Shown here: positions 1 through 8,366 of the stretch, piece by piece | Layout of the letters: every line of letters starts with the position of its first letter | Position numbering within the stretch: the stretch's first letter is position 1 | From: JAHCHG01 sp041745765 | GTDB lineage: Bacteria; Acidobacteriota; Blastocatellia; Pyrinomonadales; Pyrinomonadaceae | Length of the DNA: 64,000 nucleotides | Assembly (NCBI GenBank): GCA_041745765.1 | Contig: JBGTIH010000001.1 | Location: 1-64,000 of the forward strand | Reading direction: 5' to 3' | Notes under the pieces: model-generated | What the model saw: only the letters and a program-made list of their open reading frames with translations | Told to the model about the DNA's origin: nothing | Databases searched by the model: none | Translations under genes and position numbers: made by a program

Positions 1-1
1 T

Positions 2-172
2 TATGCGTGTTGGCTCTGCGGTTCGTGCAAAAGATTTTATAACTCGTGGCTTGCTCCGGCTCTGCCGAATGAAAAGCCGGAAAATCAATTTCCCGACATC
101 GGCGAAATTCAAACAAAGGCGTTAAATATAAAAGCAAAATCGAAAGGCTTGTCGGTATCTCGTCAAGGCTGA
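2..172 (+). CDS. Possible C-terminal end of a gene cut by the window edge
   Basis: An open frame runs from the first bases of the window to a TGA at 170-172, about 56 residues with no start visible. Near its beginning it has a Cys-rich motif (CWLCGSC followed by KRF) that could bind a metal, and the rest is polar. It converges with the small minus-strand gene at 163-360, the two stop regions overlapping by about 10 bases. I do not recognise a family. It may be the end of a protein from the same mobile element as the recombinase, or a chance frame; only upstream sequence would tell. Confidence 0.3.
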   Translation, partial: YACWLCGSCKRFYNSWLAPALPNEKPENQFPDIGEIQTKALNIKAKSKGLSVSRQG

Positions 173-360
173 AATATAAAACTCAGCAATTCGCCGAAAA
201 TCCTGAAAATAACTAATCCGGCGAAAAACAAACACATCATTTTCCATATAGAAATTTTTGCCTTTGGTCTTGCTACCGGTAAGATTTCGTGTCGGGATTT
301 GTTCCGGCGTTTCTCCAGTTCGTTTTCGACATCTACGATTTGAAAATCTATATCTGACAT
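163..360 (-). CDS. Small single-pass membrane protein, unknown function
   Basis: A 65-residue protein with a charged N-terminal half (Glu/Lys/Arg rich, including ELEKRRNKSRHE) and one hydrophobic helix at about residues 39-62 ending close to the C-terminus. That arrangement suggests a cytoplasmic head with a C-terminal membrane anchor. It lies 85 bases downstream of the recombinase gene on the same strand and could be its cargo. The upstream sequence (tcgaaaaggaaggcaaaacc read on the minus strand) contains an AAGGAAGG ribosome-binding site, which supports translation. No known family is recognised. Confidence 0.55.
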   Translation of the reverse strand: MSDIDFQIVDVENELEKRRNKSRHEILPVARPKAKISIWKMMCLFFAGLVIFRIFGELLSFIFQP

Positions 361-445
361 AATCGGTTTTGCCTTCCTTTTCGAGTTACTTATTTTATTT
401 TAGACGGCGATTCTTTGCGTATAAATCGCCGTCCAGACGTTTTTA

Positions 446-1693
446 TTATGCGGTCATTGCCTTTTGAAGTTTCGCCCGTTCCCGTGTTGAATAATCTTCG
501 TATCGTTGAAATTCCTCAAACATTAATTCTTCTGAAATTTCCTGATAATGCTTTCTGGAAATCGAGTTTGGGGCGTGTGATAGTTGATAATCTGCGACAT
601 ATTCCAGAATTCGAGCATTTAGATAATTTGTCCGTGCTGATTTTCGCAAACTTTTCTGCATCTGCATCTCTAATAATTCTGCGCGGCGTGTCGGGTTTTC
701 TGTATCGGTAAAGGCTAAAATCTTAGCTTTATTAAAATCGTCGTTCGTGTCGCCGATGAATATAAAATCATCATCAGATTTTTTATCGAAATCGTCTGCC
801 AAAATTGCGGCAATCAGACGTTTAGAGAAATATACATTTCGGGGTTTTCGATATTTTGCGTATTTTTTCTGTTTCGAGATTTCGACTTTGCAGATTTGAG
901 TCTTGATATTCAAATCCCTCTTTTTAATTGCCTTCACTTCCGAGATGCGTCCTCCAGTTTCGTATATACATAATACTTGTAAATACAGGTGTTTATTCGT
1001 GCAAACAGATAAAAGTTTTTCGAGTTCGGCGAAACTGATTGTAATAGTTTCCGAAGGGTTTTCAGGTTTTACTATTAAGTGAAAATCCGGTTGCTCGTCA
1101 ATCTTCTTTTCTCTTTTTGCTGTATAAAGCATATTACGAAGGCGTTTTATCAAATGATTAACAGTGGAATCCGAGCGTATTTTTTCGATTTTTACTTTAT
1201 CAATAACAGCCTTTTTACGGTTGGTTTTCGGGTTCAAAACTTTTCTATCTGTCCTGATTTTGCGAATAACTTTGTAAGGTTTTCGCATATCAATCTCGAA
1301 TTGGGAAATTAGCTCGAAATCAATCTCACACAGCGGTGTATCGGCAAAATAATCGAGCAAGACGTTCATTTCATATTTAAAAGTTCGCTCTGATTTTACA
1401 TCTGTGATTTTCTTGTCTGAATAACTTTTGGCATACATCCGAAATGTTAAAACCTTTGGAATTTCCGGTTTGTGTTCCGGCTCTGGTAGCGCAAAGAATC
1501 CTGTATTTTTTGCGTAATCTACTGCCCAAAGCGTTTGTTGCCGTTTTGCTTCCTTCTCGTTCTGCCATCTCGGATAGGTAGTTTCAATTTTCCCGACATT
1601 GTTTTTGTCTTTATATTGAACCTTCATCCGGTATGATTCCGGATTCGATTTGGTCGGGTTCGCATAGATATTAATTTTTATATCGTCTTTCAT
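446..1693 (-). CDS. Tyrosine recombinase / phage-type integrase
   Basis: A 415-residue site-specific recombinase of the phage-integrase family, expected to cut and rejoin DNA through a tyrosine-DNA intermediate. The N-terminal ~210 residues form a basic arm and SAM-like core-binding domain; the catalytic domain follows. Visible catalytic positions are Arg249 (ETGGRISE), the box II Arg350 in KSLRK, His373 (LSHAP) and the presumed nucleophile Tyr383 (RKHY). The box II HxxR motif reads KxxR here, with Lys347 where His is usual, which some family members tolerate. A small membrane-protein gene follows it. No att repeats or tRNA target are visible next to it, so the extent of any element is unknown and may lie off the left edge. 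Confidence 0.88.
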   Translation of the reverse strand: MKDDIKINIYANPTKSNPESYRMKVQYKDKNNVGKIETTYPRWQNEKEAKRQQTLWAVDYAKNTGFFALPEPEHKPEIPKVLTFRMYAKSYSDKKITDVKSERTFKYEMNVLLDYFADTPLCEIDFELISQFEIDMRKPYKVIRKIRTDRKVLNPKTNRKKAVIDKVKIEKIRSDSTVNHLIKRLRNMLYTAKREKKIDEQPDFHLIVKPENPSETITISFAELEKLLSVCTNKHLYLQVLCIYETGGRISEVKAIKKRDLNIKTQICKVEISKQKKYAKYRKPRNVYFSKRLIAAILADDFDKKSDDDFIFIGDTNDDFNKAKILAFTDTENPTRRAELLEMQMQKSLRKSARTNYLNARILEYVADYQLSHAPNSISRKHYQEISEELMFEEFQRYEDYSTRERAKLQKAMTA

Positions 1694-1935
1694 TTTCCAG
1701 TATCTCCAAAAATTTAATTAGCGTGGTAGTTGTTTTGGTAGTTAAAAATGTTGAATTCTTAACATTCTCCAAAAACCGAAACTCGCCTGTTTAGACCAGT
1801 TCAGTTGTCAAGTATTTTTTAGGTTTTTTTATAAAACCCAATAATTCCTTGACGTTTCTTATTTTATTTGTAATAGAAATCTGGAAAAGGGAAGGTGTTT
1901 TTTGAGTAGGTAAATTCAGATTTGAAAACTTTACA

Positions 1936-1966
1936 TTCCGCTTACAGGGCGGAACTTTTTGTTTTT
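1936..1966 (+). terminator. Short hairpin with T-tract between integrase and peptidase
   Basis: TTCCGC (1936-1941) pairs with GCGGAA (1949-1954) around a 7-base loop and is followed by CTTTTTGTTTTT. The polarity fits termination of plus-strand transcription, although both flanking genes are on the minus strand. It may simply insulate the region. The rest of 1694-1983 shows no gene; upstream of the integrase it contains AT-rich sequence and a repeated GTGGTAGTT / TTGGTAGTT element. Confidence 0.35.
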
Positions 1967-1983
1967 AAATTGTAATTTTACAT

Positions 1984-3687
1984 TTATCTTGTACGGACTC
2001 GCAGACTTTGCATTGAAACAATTTTCAGAGGAATTTTCTCATTTTTATCAATAATAATTTCCAAAGGTCTTTCCGGTAAATCAAAACTGAAAGTCTGCTG
2101 TCGTTTTTTCATCTCTATTTTTTCAGTTTTTGTTCCGCTAGCAGTTTGGATTTCGATTTCCAGCGGCAAAACAAAGGTTTCAGGGGTTAAAGCATCGCGT
2201 CTTTGAGTTTGGCTAAATCCAAGTTCCAGTTTTTTCGTTTTGGTGTTGTAAGTTCTTGCAACGCTTAAACGGGGATAACCTTTGCCATAAACCCATTGCG
2301 AGAAAAACCATTCGAGATCGGTGTTCGCGGATTCTTCAATAGCTTTTTGAAGATCGGCAGTTTCGACATTTTGAAACTTGTGGCGTTTGAGATAAATGTT
2401 GATTCCTTTCCAAAATGCTTCATCGCCGATTTCTTCGCGCAAAGTGTGAACGACTGCGCCGCCTTTTTGATAGGTAATCGTATCGAAAATTGAATCGTCT
2501 TTGTTTTCATCGGCAAGCGGGTTAAAAAGTCCGCGCATTTTATTTTTCGAGGCATCTTCGGCAAAATATTGTTTGACATCGCTTTTTATTTTTTGGATAT
2601 AATTAGCCCGTCCGTAGATTCTTTCACGAAAAGCGGCTTCCATAAATGTTGCAAAACTTTCATTTAACCAAAGTTCCGCCCAGTTTCGGCAAGTTACGAG
2701 ATTACCGAACCACGAATGCGCAATTTCGTGAACTACCAAGTCTTCGACATCTGCCCGCATACTGTCGAAATTTGCTAGAAAAATATAAGTGTCGCTCATT
2801 GTCGTGGAGGTGATATTTTCCATTCCGCCGAAATGAAAATTGGCAACAATCGTCTGATCGTAACGGTTAAAAGGATATTCGATTTTAGTTATATCCTCAA
2901 AAAAACGCAGCATTTCCTTTGTTTTTCCGTATGCCTTCGGCACGATGTCCGTGCGGTCTGGATAAACATAATAACCGAGCGGAATATCGCGGTAAGTGTC
3001 CTTGATTTTTGTATAAGTTCCGACAATAAAAGAAGTTAAATAGGTTGAATGTGGAAGCGGCATAAAATAATGAAATGTCTGCGTGCCGTCATCGTTGTCT
3101 TTTATTCCTTTTAATTCACCGTTGGCAATCGCCGTTTCGCCTTTTTCGACGGTGATAAATTGTTCAGAAGTTGCTTTATCGTCGGGAAAATCATAAGACG
3201 GAAACCAGTGCCGCGTTTCGGCGGCTTCGCCCTGCGTCCAAACCTGCGCGTGGCGCGTTATGGTGCCGCCGCGCCGGATTTCGTCAATAAAATAAACGCC
3301 TTTTTTCGGTTTTGCGGTGTGCGTTAAACGAATGGTTATCAGATCATTCGGCGAATATTCTTTATCCAAAGTTACAAAAATCTTGTCGCCCGATACGCGT
3401 GAAAACAAATCTGTGTTTTCGGATTCAAGATTTACCGATGTAAATTGCAGACCGACGGAGTCGAGTTCGATTGATCTGAATTTTTCTCTTAAAGGCTTGA
3501 ATTTAATGGTCGTTTCGCCATAGACAATTTTTTGTTTGCGGTCAAAACTTGTTTTGATGACATAATGCTGAACATCAAAAGTTCTGATTCGATTCATATT
3601 CGGACGCGAAGTTTGAGCCGAAATAACCGAAAAGAAAAGAAACGCCGAAAGATTTACAAAAAGCAGGGAACGGAAAAAAAAAATCAT
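1984..3687 (-). CDS. M1 family zinc aminopeptidase, secreted
   Basis: A 567-residue metallopeptidase of the M1 (gluzincin) family, removing N-terminal residues from peptides. Residues 1-25 are a signal peptide ending in ISAQT, so it acts in the periplasm or outside. The N-terminal beta domain leads to the exopeptidase motif GGMEN (287-291), then the zinc site HEIAHSW with His320, Glu321 and His324 and the third ligand Glu343 in LWLNESFATF. It is shorter than PepN (about 870 residues) and lacks its long C-terminal helical domain, resembling the compact M1 enzymes. Codons 2-5 carry a run of ten T right after the start codon, a possible slippage site. It is the only gene in its transcription unit. 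Confidence 0.93.
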   Translation of the reverse strand: MIFFFRSLLFVNLSAFLFFSVISAQTSRPNMNRIRTFDVQHYVIKTSFDRKQKIVYGETTIKFKPLREKFRSIELDSVGLQFTSVNLESENTDLFSRVSGDKIFVTLDKEYSPNDLITIRLTHTAKPKKGVYFIDEIRRGGTITRHAQVWTQGEAAETRHWFPSYDFPDDKATSEQFITVEKGETAIANGELKGIKDNDDGTQTFHYFMPLPHSTYLTSFIVGTYTKIKDTYRDIPLGYYVYPDRTDIVPKAYGKTKEMLRFFEDITKIEYPFNRYDQTIVANFHFGGMENITSTTMSDTYIFLANFDSMRADVEDLVVHEIAHSWFGNLVTCRNWAELWLNESFATFMEAAFRERIYGRANYIQKIKSDVKQYFAEDASKNKMRGLFNPLADENKDDSIFDTITYQKGGAVVHTLREEIGDEAFWKGINIYLKRHKFQNVETADLQKAIEESANTDLEWFFSQWVYGKGYPRLSVARTYNTKTKKLELGFSQTQRRDALTPETFVLPLEIEIQTASGTKTEKIEMKKRQQTFSFDLPERPLEIIIDKNEKIPLKIVSMQSLRVRTR

Positions 3688-3849
3688 AAGTTATTCAAAT
3701 TAAACAGTTTTTATCAACATTATTACATAGAATTTTGTTCTTTGAAACTCATTTGGTTGTTATCTCTAAAACACAAAAACTCTGATTTGCTTGTTAAAAC
3801 TAAAATCGCTAAACTTGTTTCAGAATAGATTTTCACGGAGTTTAAGAAA

Positions 3850-4017
3850 ATGGAAAAAAGACCGCCGCCGTATTTCCCGCAAAGTTCGCTGAATCCGGCA
3901 AATGAAAACCGCTTTAAGAAGTTCAAACTAGCTGTCGGCTTGGCAATTGTAATCGCGGTTTTGCTACTGATCGGAGCTGGATTCGGTATTTATTATCTTA
4001 TTACACGAATTTTTTGA
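3850..4017 (+). CDS. Small membrane protein, 55 residues
   Basis: ATG at 3850 is preceded by ACGGAG at suitable spacing and opens a 55-codon frame ending at TGA 4015-4017. The N-terminus is Pro-rich (MEKRPPPYFPQSS), then comes a basic patch (RFKKFK) and one strong hydrophobic helix of about 23 residues (roughly 30-52), ending in ITRIF. The basic residues before the helix predict the N-terminus inside the cell. A good terminator follows 23 bases later, so this looks like an independent short transcript divergent from the M1 peptidase gene. It falls below usual gene-calling cut-offs. Function unknown. Confidence 0.6.
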   Translation: MEKRPPPYFPQSSLNPANENRFKKFKLAVGLAIVIAVLLLIGAGFGIYYLITRIF

Positions 4018-4039
4018 TTTATCGAAATTTAATAAAAAA

Positions 4040-4070
4040 ACAGCCGGTTCATTTTTGAATCGGCTGTTTT
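4040..4070. terminator. Bidirectional intrinsic terminator
   Basis: A 12-base-pair stem (ACAGCCGGTTCA with TGAATCGGCTGT, one G-T pair) closes a four-base T loop and is flanked by A-runs on the left and T-runs on the right. It lies between the convergent small membrane protein gene and the S41 protease gene, so it can serve both strands. Confidence 0.85.
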
Positions 4071-4091
4071 TCTTTCCGTAATCAAATTCCC

Positions 4092-5804
4092 TTAACGATT
4101 CGTGTGTGCTGCATTTTTCGCGGCTCTAGCTTTCGTCGCCATTTGTTTGGCTTCCGGGAGAAGTTCCATTGCTCGTTTCAGAGATGTGTCGTATTCATTA
4201 AAAACTTGAAACGAAGTGGTCGAACCGTATGATGCAATGACAAATTCGGTTCGCAATGCCCGTTCGATAAACTCACGCTCGCTCTCAATTTGAGCTTTTG
4301 TAAAACTGTATTTTGTAGTTGCAAAATTTTGGAAAGCATTATAAATCGCCGCATTAATCGGAAATTCGGTTGATTTTAAGGTGTGATTAAAAACTATTGG
4401 GCGATCAACCTTGTAATTTTCAAAGCCGGGAATTTTGCCGTATGCCAAATCGAGAACAAATGCGAAAATAGGATCATTTAATTTTTGCTGAAAACGCGCT
4501 TTTTCGGTTGTAATAGTTTGCGGTTTAATATATTCATCTGGATTTATTCCGCCGCCGCCATAGACCTTTCTGCCCGCGTCTGTTTTACTTTCCGCACCGT
4601 TCGGATTTCCCTGATTATTTTCATCGCGAAGCGTTCCGCCGTTGGTGTAGTAATTATAAAGATTTCCGTCTGAATAATCTCTTTGGATCAATCTGCCCGA
4701 AGGTGTTTCGTATTTGGCAATTGTCAAAAGAAGCATCGAACCGTATTCCAGACCAAACGGATTTTGCACCAAACCTTTACCGAAAGTGTTTTCTCCGACA
4801 ATTAAAGCGCGGTCGTGATCTTGCAATGCGCCAGCTAAAATTTCGGAAGCCGAAGCCGTATTCCGGTTAACCATAATAACTACGGGCGTTTCGTCCGGAT
4901 TAAAATTATCTGCTTGATATGTATTTTGCGCGCCTTCGATTCTGCCTTTTTGTGTAAAAATCGCTTGTCCGCGGGACAGAAAAGTATTGGCGACTTGATA
5001 AGCCTGACTGACCAAACCGCCGCCGTTGTTCCGCAAATCGAGAACCAAACTTGTCATTCCCTGCGCTTTAAGCTGCGTCATTGCCTGCCGGAATTCGGCA
5101 AAAGTAGTTTGATTAAAACCGCCCGTCATTCCGATATAACCAACGCCCGGACGAATCAGATAGGCTTCGGCGATTGACGGTTGCGAAACTGCATCTCTAA
5201 TAATTTCAACGGTTTCCTGTTTCCCTGTGCCGAATCTTTCAACGGTCAATTTCGCTGAAGTTCCGCGCGGACCGCGCAGAAAATCACGGACTTCGTTAAA
5301 CGGTTTACCGAGCATCGAAGTTCCGTTGACGGCAAGAATCTTATCTCCGTAGCGCAAACCGGCACGATGCGCCGGAGCATTATCAAAGGTCGCTTTAATA
5401 AAGGTTGCGACAACCTTTCCGTTTTTATCGCTCAAATCGCCGATTGTCGCGCCGATTCCGAAATACTGTGATCTTTGATTAGTGCGAAAATCTTCAGCCT
5501 CTTTAGCATCAAAATAATTGGAATGCGGATCGAGCGTATGCAGCATAGAATCAATCGAAGCTTTGAAAAGGGCGTTATAATCGAGATTTTTTCCTTTGAC
5601 GTGATTTTCTTCAATGATCGTCAAAGCTTCGGCAATATCGCTTTCAATGTCCTGTCCGGTAACGGTTTTTGTGGACTTTACCGTTTTTGAATCGGTTGCA
5701 GTTTGCGGATTTATTTTAGAAGCAGTTTGGGTTTGGGCGGAAATTCCCGAAAACAAGAAAATAGCCAGAAAAACGCTTAAGAAAAGGTTTGAACTTTTTT
5801 TCAC
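4092..5804 (-). CDS. S41 C-terminal processing protease with PDZ domain
   Basis: A periplasmic serine protease of the CtpA/Prc (S41) family that degrades or trims proteins by their C-termini. I place the start at GTG 5804, because AGGAG lies 10 bases before it and the product (570 residues) then begins with a clean signal peptide (KKSSNLFLSV through ISAQT). The longer frame would add 32 implausible residues. The PDZ domain covers about residues 113-193 (YFGIGATIGD to LTVERFG). The catalytic Ser lies in TASASE near residue 318 and the general-base Lys in FGKG near 343. The C-terminal ~150 residues are family-typical but less conserved. It is divergent from the TonB-C gene. Confidence 0.92.
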   Translation of the reverse strand: MKKSSNLFLSVFLAIFLFSGISAQTQTASKINPQTATDSKTVKSTKTVTGQDIESDIAEALTIIEENHVKGKNLDYNALFKASIDSMLHTLDPHSNYFDAKEAEDFRTNQRSQYFGIGATIGDLSDKNGKVVATFIKATFDNAPAHRAGLRYGDKILAVNGTSMLGKPFNEVRDFLRGPRGTSAKLTVERFGTGKQETVEIIRDAVSQPSIAEAYLIRPGVGYIGMTGGFNQTTFAEFRQAMTQLKAQGMTSLVLDLRNNGGGLVSQAYQVANTFLSRGQAIFTQKGRIEGAQNTYQADNFNPDETPVVIMVNRNTASASEILAGALQDHDRALIVGENTFGKGLVQNPFGLEYGSMLLLTIAKYETPSGRLIQRDYSDGNLYNYYTNGGTLRDENNQGNPNGAESKTDAGRKVYGGGGINPDEYIKPQTITTEKARFQQKLNDPIFAFVLDLAYGKIPGFENYKVDRPIVFNHTLKSTEFPINAAIYNAFQNFATTKYSFTKAQIESEREFIERALRTEFVIASYGSTTSFQVFNEYDTSLKRAMELLPEAKQMATKARAAKNAAHTNR

Positions 5805-5950
5805 TACAAAAAATCTCCTATTAATTTTGATGCAATTACTACAATTGGCAGAAAAAATGATAACATTCCTTAGAGTAAAAAGCGATAAAATTGGTTGCAT
5901 AGTTAAAAGACCTTGAATTATTTCCTGCTTAAAATGATTCTTTAATATTT

Positions 5951-6856
5951 ATGAATAAATGTTTTATTTTAATTTTTATAATTTTGTTCGGTTCGGTTTC
6001 AGTCTTTTCTCAAACCAAACAACAAGGATCACCTGTCAAATGGGAATTATACAGCGTGAGTTCGAAAAAGGTTTCAGTTTTACTGCCTAAAATGCCTGTT
6101 AGGATTTCAAAAGAAGATATTTGCTTCCAACTCCGTACCGATACATACGCCGTTTATGCAGATGATGTCATTTTCGGGTTAAGTATTTACTCGAAAATGA
6201 GTGAAAACATTCCCAAGTCTTGTTCCCGGAAAAGAAAATTTGATGCAGAAAGTTTTCAATTTAGATTAAATGAACTAAAAACTCAGCTTAAAACTTCTGA
6301 ATCAAAAAATATCACCTTCAATAATAATAAAGCCGAATTTATCAAAGATGATATTTATAATTATTGGTTAATAAACGACTTCAAGAATAATCAATGGGTT
6401 GAACTCTGGACAGCAAACTCTGCAGGTACTACCGTTGAAGTGAAAAAATTTATAAATTCTCTAAAAATCAGTGAAATTAAAAAAGGAATCGAGATAAATA
6501 AGGGCGCGGATTCTAATACGGGTGGTTTGAGTCAGGGTTTTTCAGAAAAGGAAAAGTCAAAGAATTCGTTAGAAGAAAATAAGGTGGAAGATTCAAAAAT
6601 ATACTTTGTAATAAAGCCGCAACCGAAGTATACGGATATCGCACGAGAAAAAAATACTCAGGGACAAGTTGTTCTAAGAATTACCTTTCTTTGGAATGGC
6701 GGCATCGGTAGTATTTCGCCGGTTAGAGGAGTCGGGGACGGCTTAACCGAAGAAGCTATCGCTGCAGCCAAAAAAATAGTATTTATTCCTGCAAAAAGAA
6801 ATGGAAAGAATGCTTCGGTAACAATGAGTGTTCAATATACTTTTACAATTTATTAA
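5951..6856 (+). CDS. Secreted protein with TonB C-terminal domain
   Basis: 301 residues. A signal peptide or N-terminal anchor (residues 1-20, ending VFSQT) is followed by a ~140-residue N-terminal region with no recognised fold, a charged Ser/Lys/Glu linker (about 175-210), and a TonB C-terminal domain at about 215-301. The C-terminal domain shows family landmarks: PQPKYTDIAR, GQVVLRITF, GDGLTEEAIAAAKK and a VTMSVQYTF end strand. TonB-like domains pass energy from the inner membrane to outer-membrane receptors, but many family members in this kind of bacterium stand alone without ExbBD, as here. The gene ends 3 bases before oppD, so they may be co-transcribed, though a functional link is not evident. 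Confidence 0.7.
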   Translation: MNKCFILIFIILFGSVSVFSQTKQQGSPVKWELYSVSSKKVSVLLPKMPVRISKEDICFQLRTDTYAVYADDVIFGLSIYSKMSENIPKSCSRKRKFDAESFQFRLNELKTQLKTSESKNITFNNNKAEFIKDDIYNYWLINDFKNNQWVELWTANSAGTTVEVKKFINSLKISEIKKGIEINKGADSNTGGLSQGFSEKEKSKNSLEENKVEDSKIYFVIKPQPKYTDIAREKNTQGQVVLRITFLWNGGIGSISPVRGVGDGLTEEAIAAAKKIVFIPAKRNGKNASVTMSVQYTFTIY

Positions 6857-6859
6857 AAA

Positions 6860-7885
6860 ATGTCTCATTTACTGGAAATAAATAATTTACAAACTCATTT
6901 TCCGACTCGTGCGGGATTGGTCAAAGCCGTTAATGATGTCAGTTTTTATATTGACGAAGGCGAGCTTTTAGGGCTGGTCGGCGAATCGGGGTGCGGAAAA
7001 TCGATTACGGCTTTGTCCGTGATGCGCTTGATCGCTCCGCCTGGGAAAATCGTCGGCGGCACGATAAAATTTAAGGGCGAAGATTTAACGAACGCGACCG
7101 AAGACCGGATGCGGGCATTGCGCGGCAATGATATGGCGATGATTTTCCAAGATCCGATGACCTCGCTCAATCCGGTTTTTACGGTCGGCGAACAGATCGC
7201 TGAAGCGATTCGTCTGCATCAGAAATTAGATAAAAAGCAAGCCGAACAATCGGCAATTGAAGCGATGCGCGAGGTTTCTATTCCCGCGCCCGAACGCCGC
7301 GACAAAGATTATCCGCCCCAGCGTTCCGGCGGAATGCGCCAGCGCATAATGATCGCAATGGCTCTCGCCTGCAATCCCGAACTGCTGATCGCCGACGAAC
7401 CGACAACTGCATTAGACGTTACAATTCAGGCGCAGATTCTGGAACTCCTCGATAATCTCAGAAAAACGCGCAAACTCGCCGTTCTGCTGATTACGCACGA
7501 TCTGGGCGTTGTCGCCGAAGTTGCGGACAGAGTTTGCGTAATGTACACGGGAAAAATCGTCGAAGAATCGGGCGTTGACGAAATTTTCGAACATCCGAAA
7601 CATCCATATACGCAGGGACTTCTGCGTTCCGTCCCGAAAATGCGCGGAATCGGCGAAGCAAAAGAAACGCGTCTTTCGACTATTGAAGGAACTGTTCCCA
7701 GCCCGACAAATCTTCCGACGGGCTGCCATTTTGCGCCGCGCTGCGAATTTCGTATGGAAAAATGCACGCATGGCGAAATTCCGCTTTATCAAATTCACAC
7801 GGATGTTTCTGTGCGGTGCGTTTTATATGAAGGAAAAGATTCTGAAAGGGAAAAAAGTTTATCTGCGGTATCCGAAAGCGTCTGA
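6860..7885 (+). CDS. oppD: Peptide ABC transporter ATP-binding protein, OppD/DppD type
   Basis: A 341-residue nucleotide-binding subunit of an oligopeptide or dipeptide importer; it hydrolyses ATP on the cytoplasmic side of the permease. Walker A is GESGCGKS (41-48), the signature is RSGGMRQR (about 155-162, with Arg where Phe or Leu is usual), and Walker B is LLIADEP (about 175-181). The C-terminal oligopeptide-type extension with GCHFAPRCEF is present, which distinguishes it from other ABC ATPases. Its last 59 bases overlap the start of the acetyltransferase gene. No permease genes are nearby; the likely partners are oppF downstream and perhaps the solute-binding lipoprotein at 14.2-15.8 kb. 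Confidence 0.93.
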   Translation: MSHLLEINNLQTHFPTRAGLVKAVNDVSFYIDEGELLGLVGESGCGKSITALSVMRLIAPPGKIVGGTIKFKGEDLTNATEDRMRALRGNDMAMIFQDPMTSLNPVFTVGEQIAEAIRLHQKLDKKQAEQSAIEAMREVSIPAPERRDKDYPPQRSGGMRQRIMIAMALACNPELLIADEPTTALDVTIQAQILELLDNLRKTRKLAVLLITHDLGVVAEVADRVCVMYTGKIVEESGVDEIFEHPKHPYTQGLLRSVPKMRGIGEAKETRLSTIEGTVPSPTNLPTGCHFAPRCEFRMEKCTHGEIPLYQIHTDVSVRCVLYEGKDSEREKSLSAVSESV

Positions 7886-8366
7886 TTTTGAAGAGTTTAT
7901 CGAGTTAAATAAATCAAGCGTTGATTTTCATAAAGGCTTAGCGAATCCGCCAAAAAATAAAGATGCGTTCGACGAGTTTTTTGCCAAAAATGAACAATCC
8001 GCCAACGAAAGCTTTTTTATTTGCTCGATTCAAACAAACGAAATCGCCGGTTCGATCGGGCTTTCGCAAATATTTCGCGGCGGTTTTCAGAATGCTTATC
8101 TCGGATATTATCTCGGCGAAAAGTTCGCCGGAAAAGGTTTTGCGACGGAAGCGATTGCTTTGACCCTGAAATTTGCGTTTGAAGATTTGAAATTGCACCG
8201 CATCGAAGCCAATAGTCAGCCGCATAATCTTGCTTCGATTGCGGTCGTCAAAAAAAACGGATTTTCCATAGAAGGATTTTCACCGAAATATTTAAACATT
8301 GACGGCAAATGGCGCGACCACGAGCGTTGGGCAATAATAGTTGAAAATTGGAGCAGCGAAATATGA
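7827..8366 (+). CDS. GNAT N-acetyltransferase, RimJ/RimL type
   Basis: A 179-residue acetyltransferase starting at ATG 7827 inside the end of oppD, in another frame (59-base overlap). Conserved features are the RimJ/L-like opening KVYLRYPKASDFEEF, the acetyl-CoA pyrophosphate loop AGKGFATEA (about 101-109), and the following HRIEANSQPHNLAS and KNGFSIEG segments. The family acetylates N-terminal amines of ribosomal proteins, or small molecules and drugs; the substrate cannot be read from the sequence. The earlier in-frame starts upstream encode an Arg-rich antisense-like stretch of oppD and were rejected. Its stop overlaps the next start as ATGA, so the four genes 6860-9974 are translationally linked. 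Confidence 0.85.
   Translation: MKEKILKGKKVYLRYPKASDFEEFIELNKSSVDFHKGLANPPKNKDAFDEFFAKNEQSANESFFICSIQTNEIAGSIGLSQIFRGGFQNAYLGYYLGEKFAGKGFATEAIALTLKFAFEDLKLHRIEANSQPHNLASIAVVKKNGFSIEGFSPKYLNIDGKWRDHERWAIIVENWSSEI

Noticed and set aside
415..711. Plus-strand frame of 98 codons opposite the integrase end
   Set aside because: Shadow of the recombinase gene; no family features and no ribosome-binding site.
7412..7798. Minus-strand frames of 113-128 codons opposite oppD
   Set aside because: Antisense shadows of a clearly conserved ABC ATPase gene.
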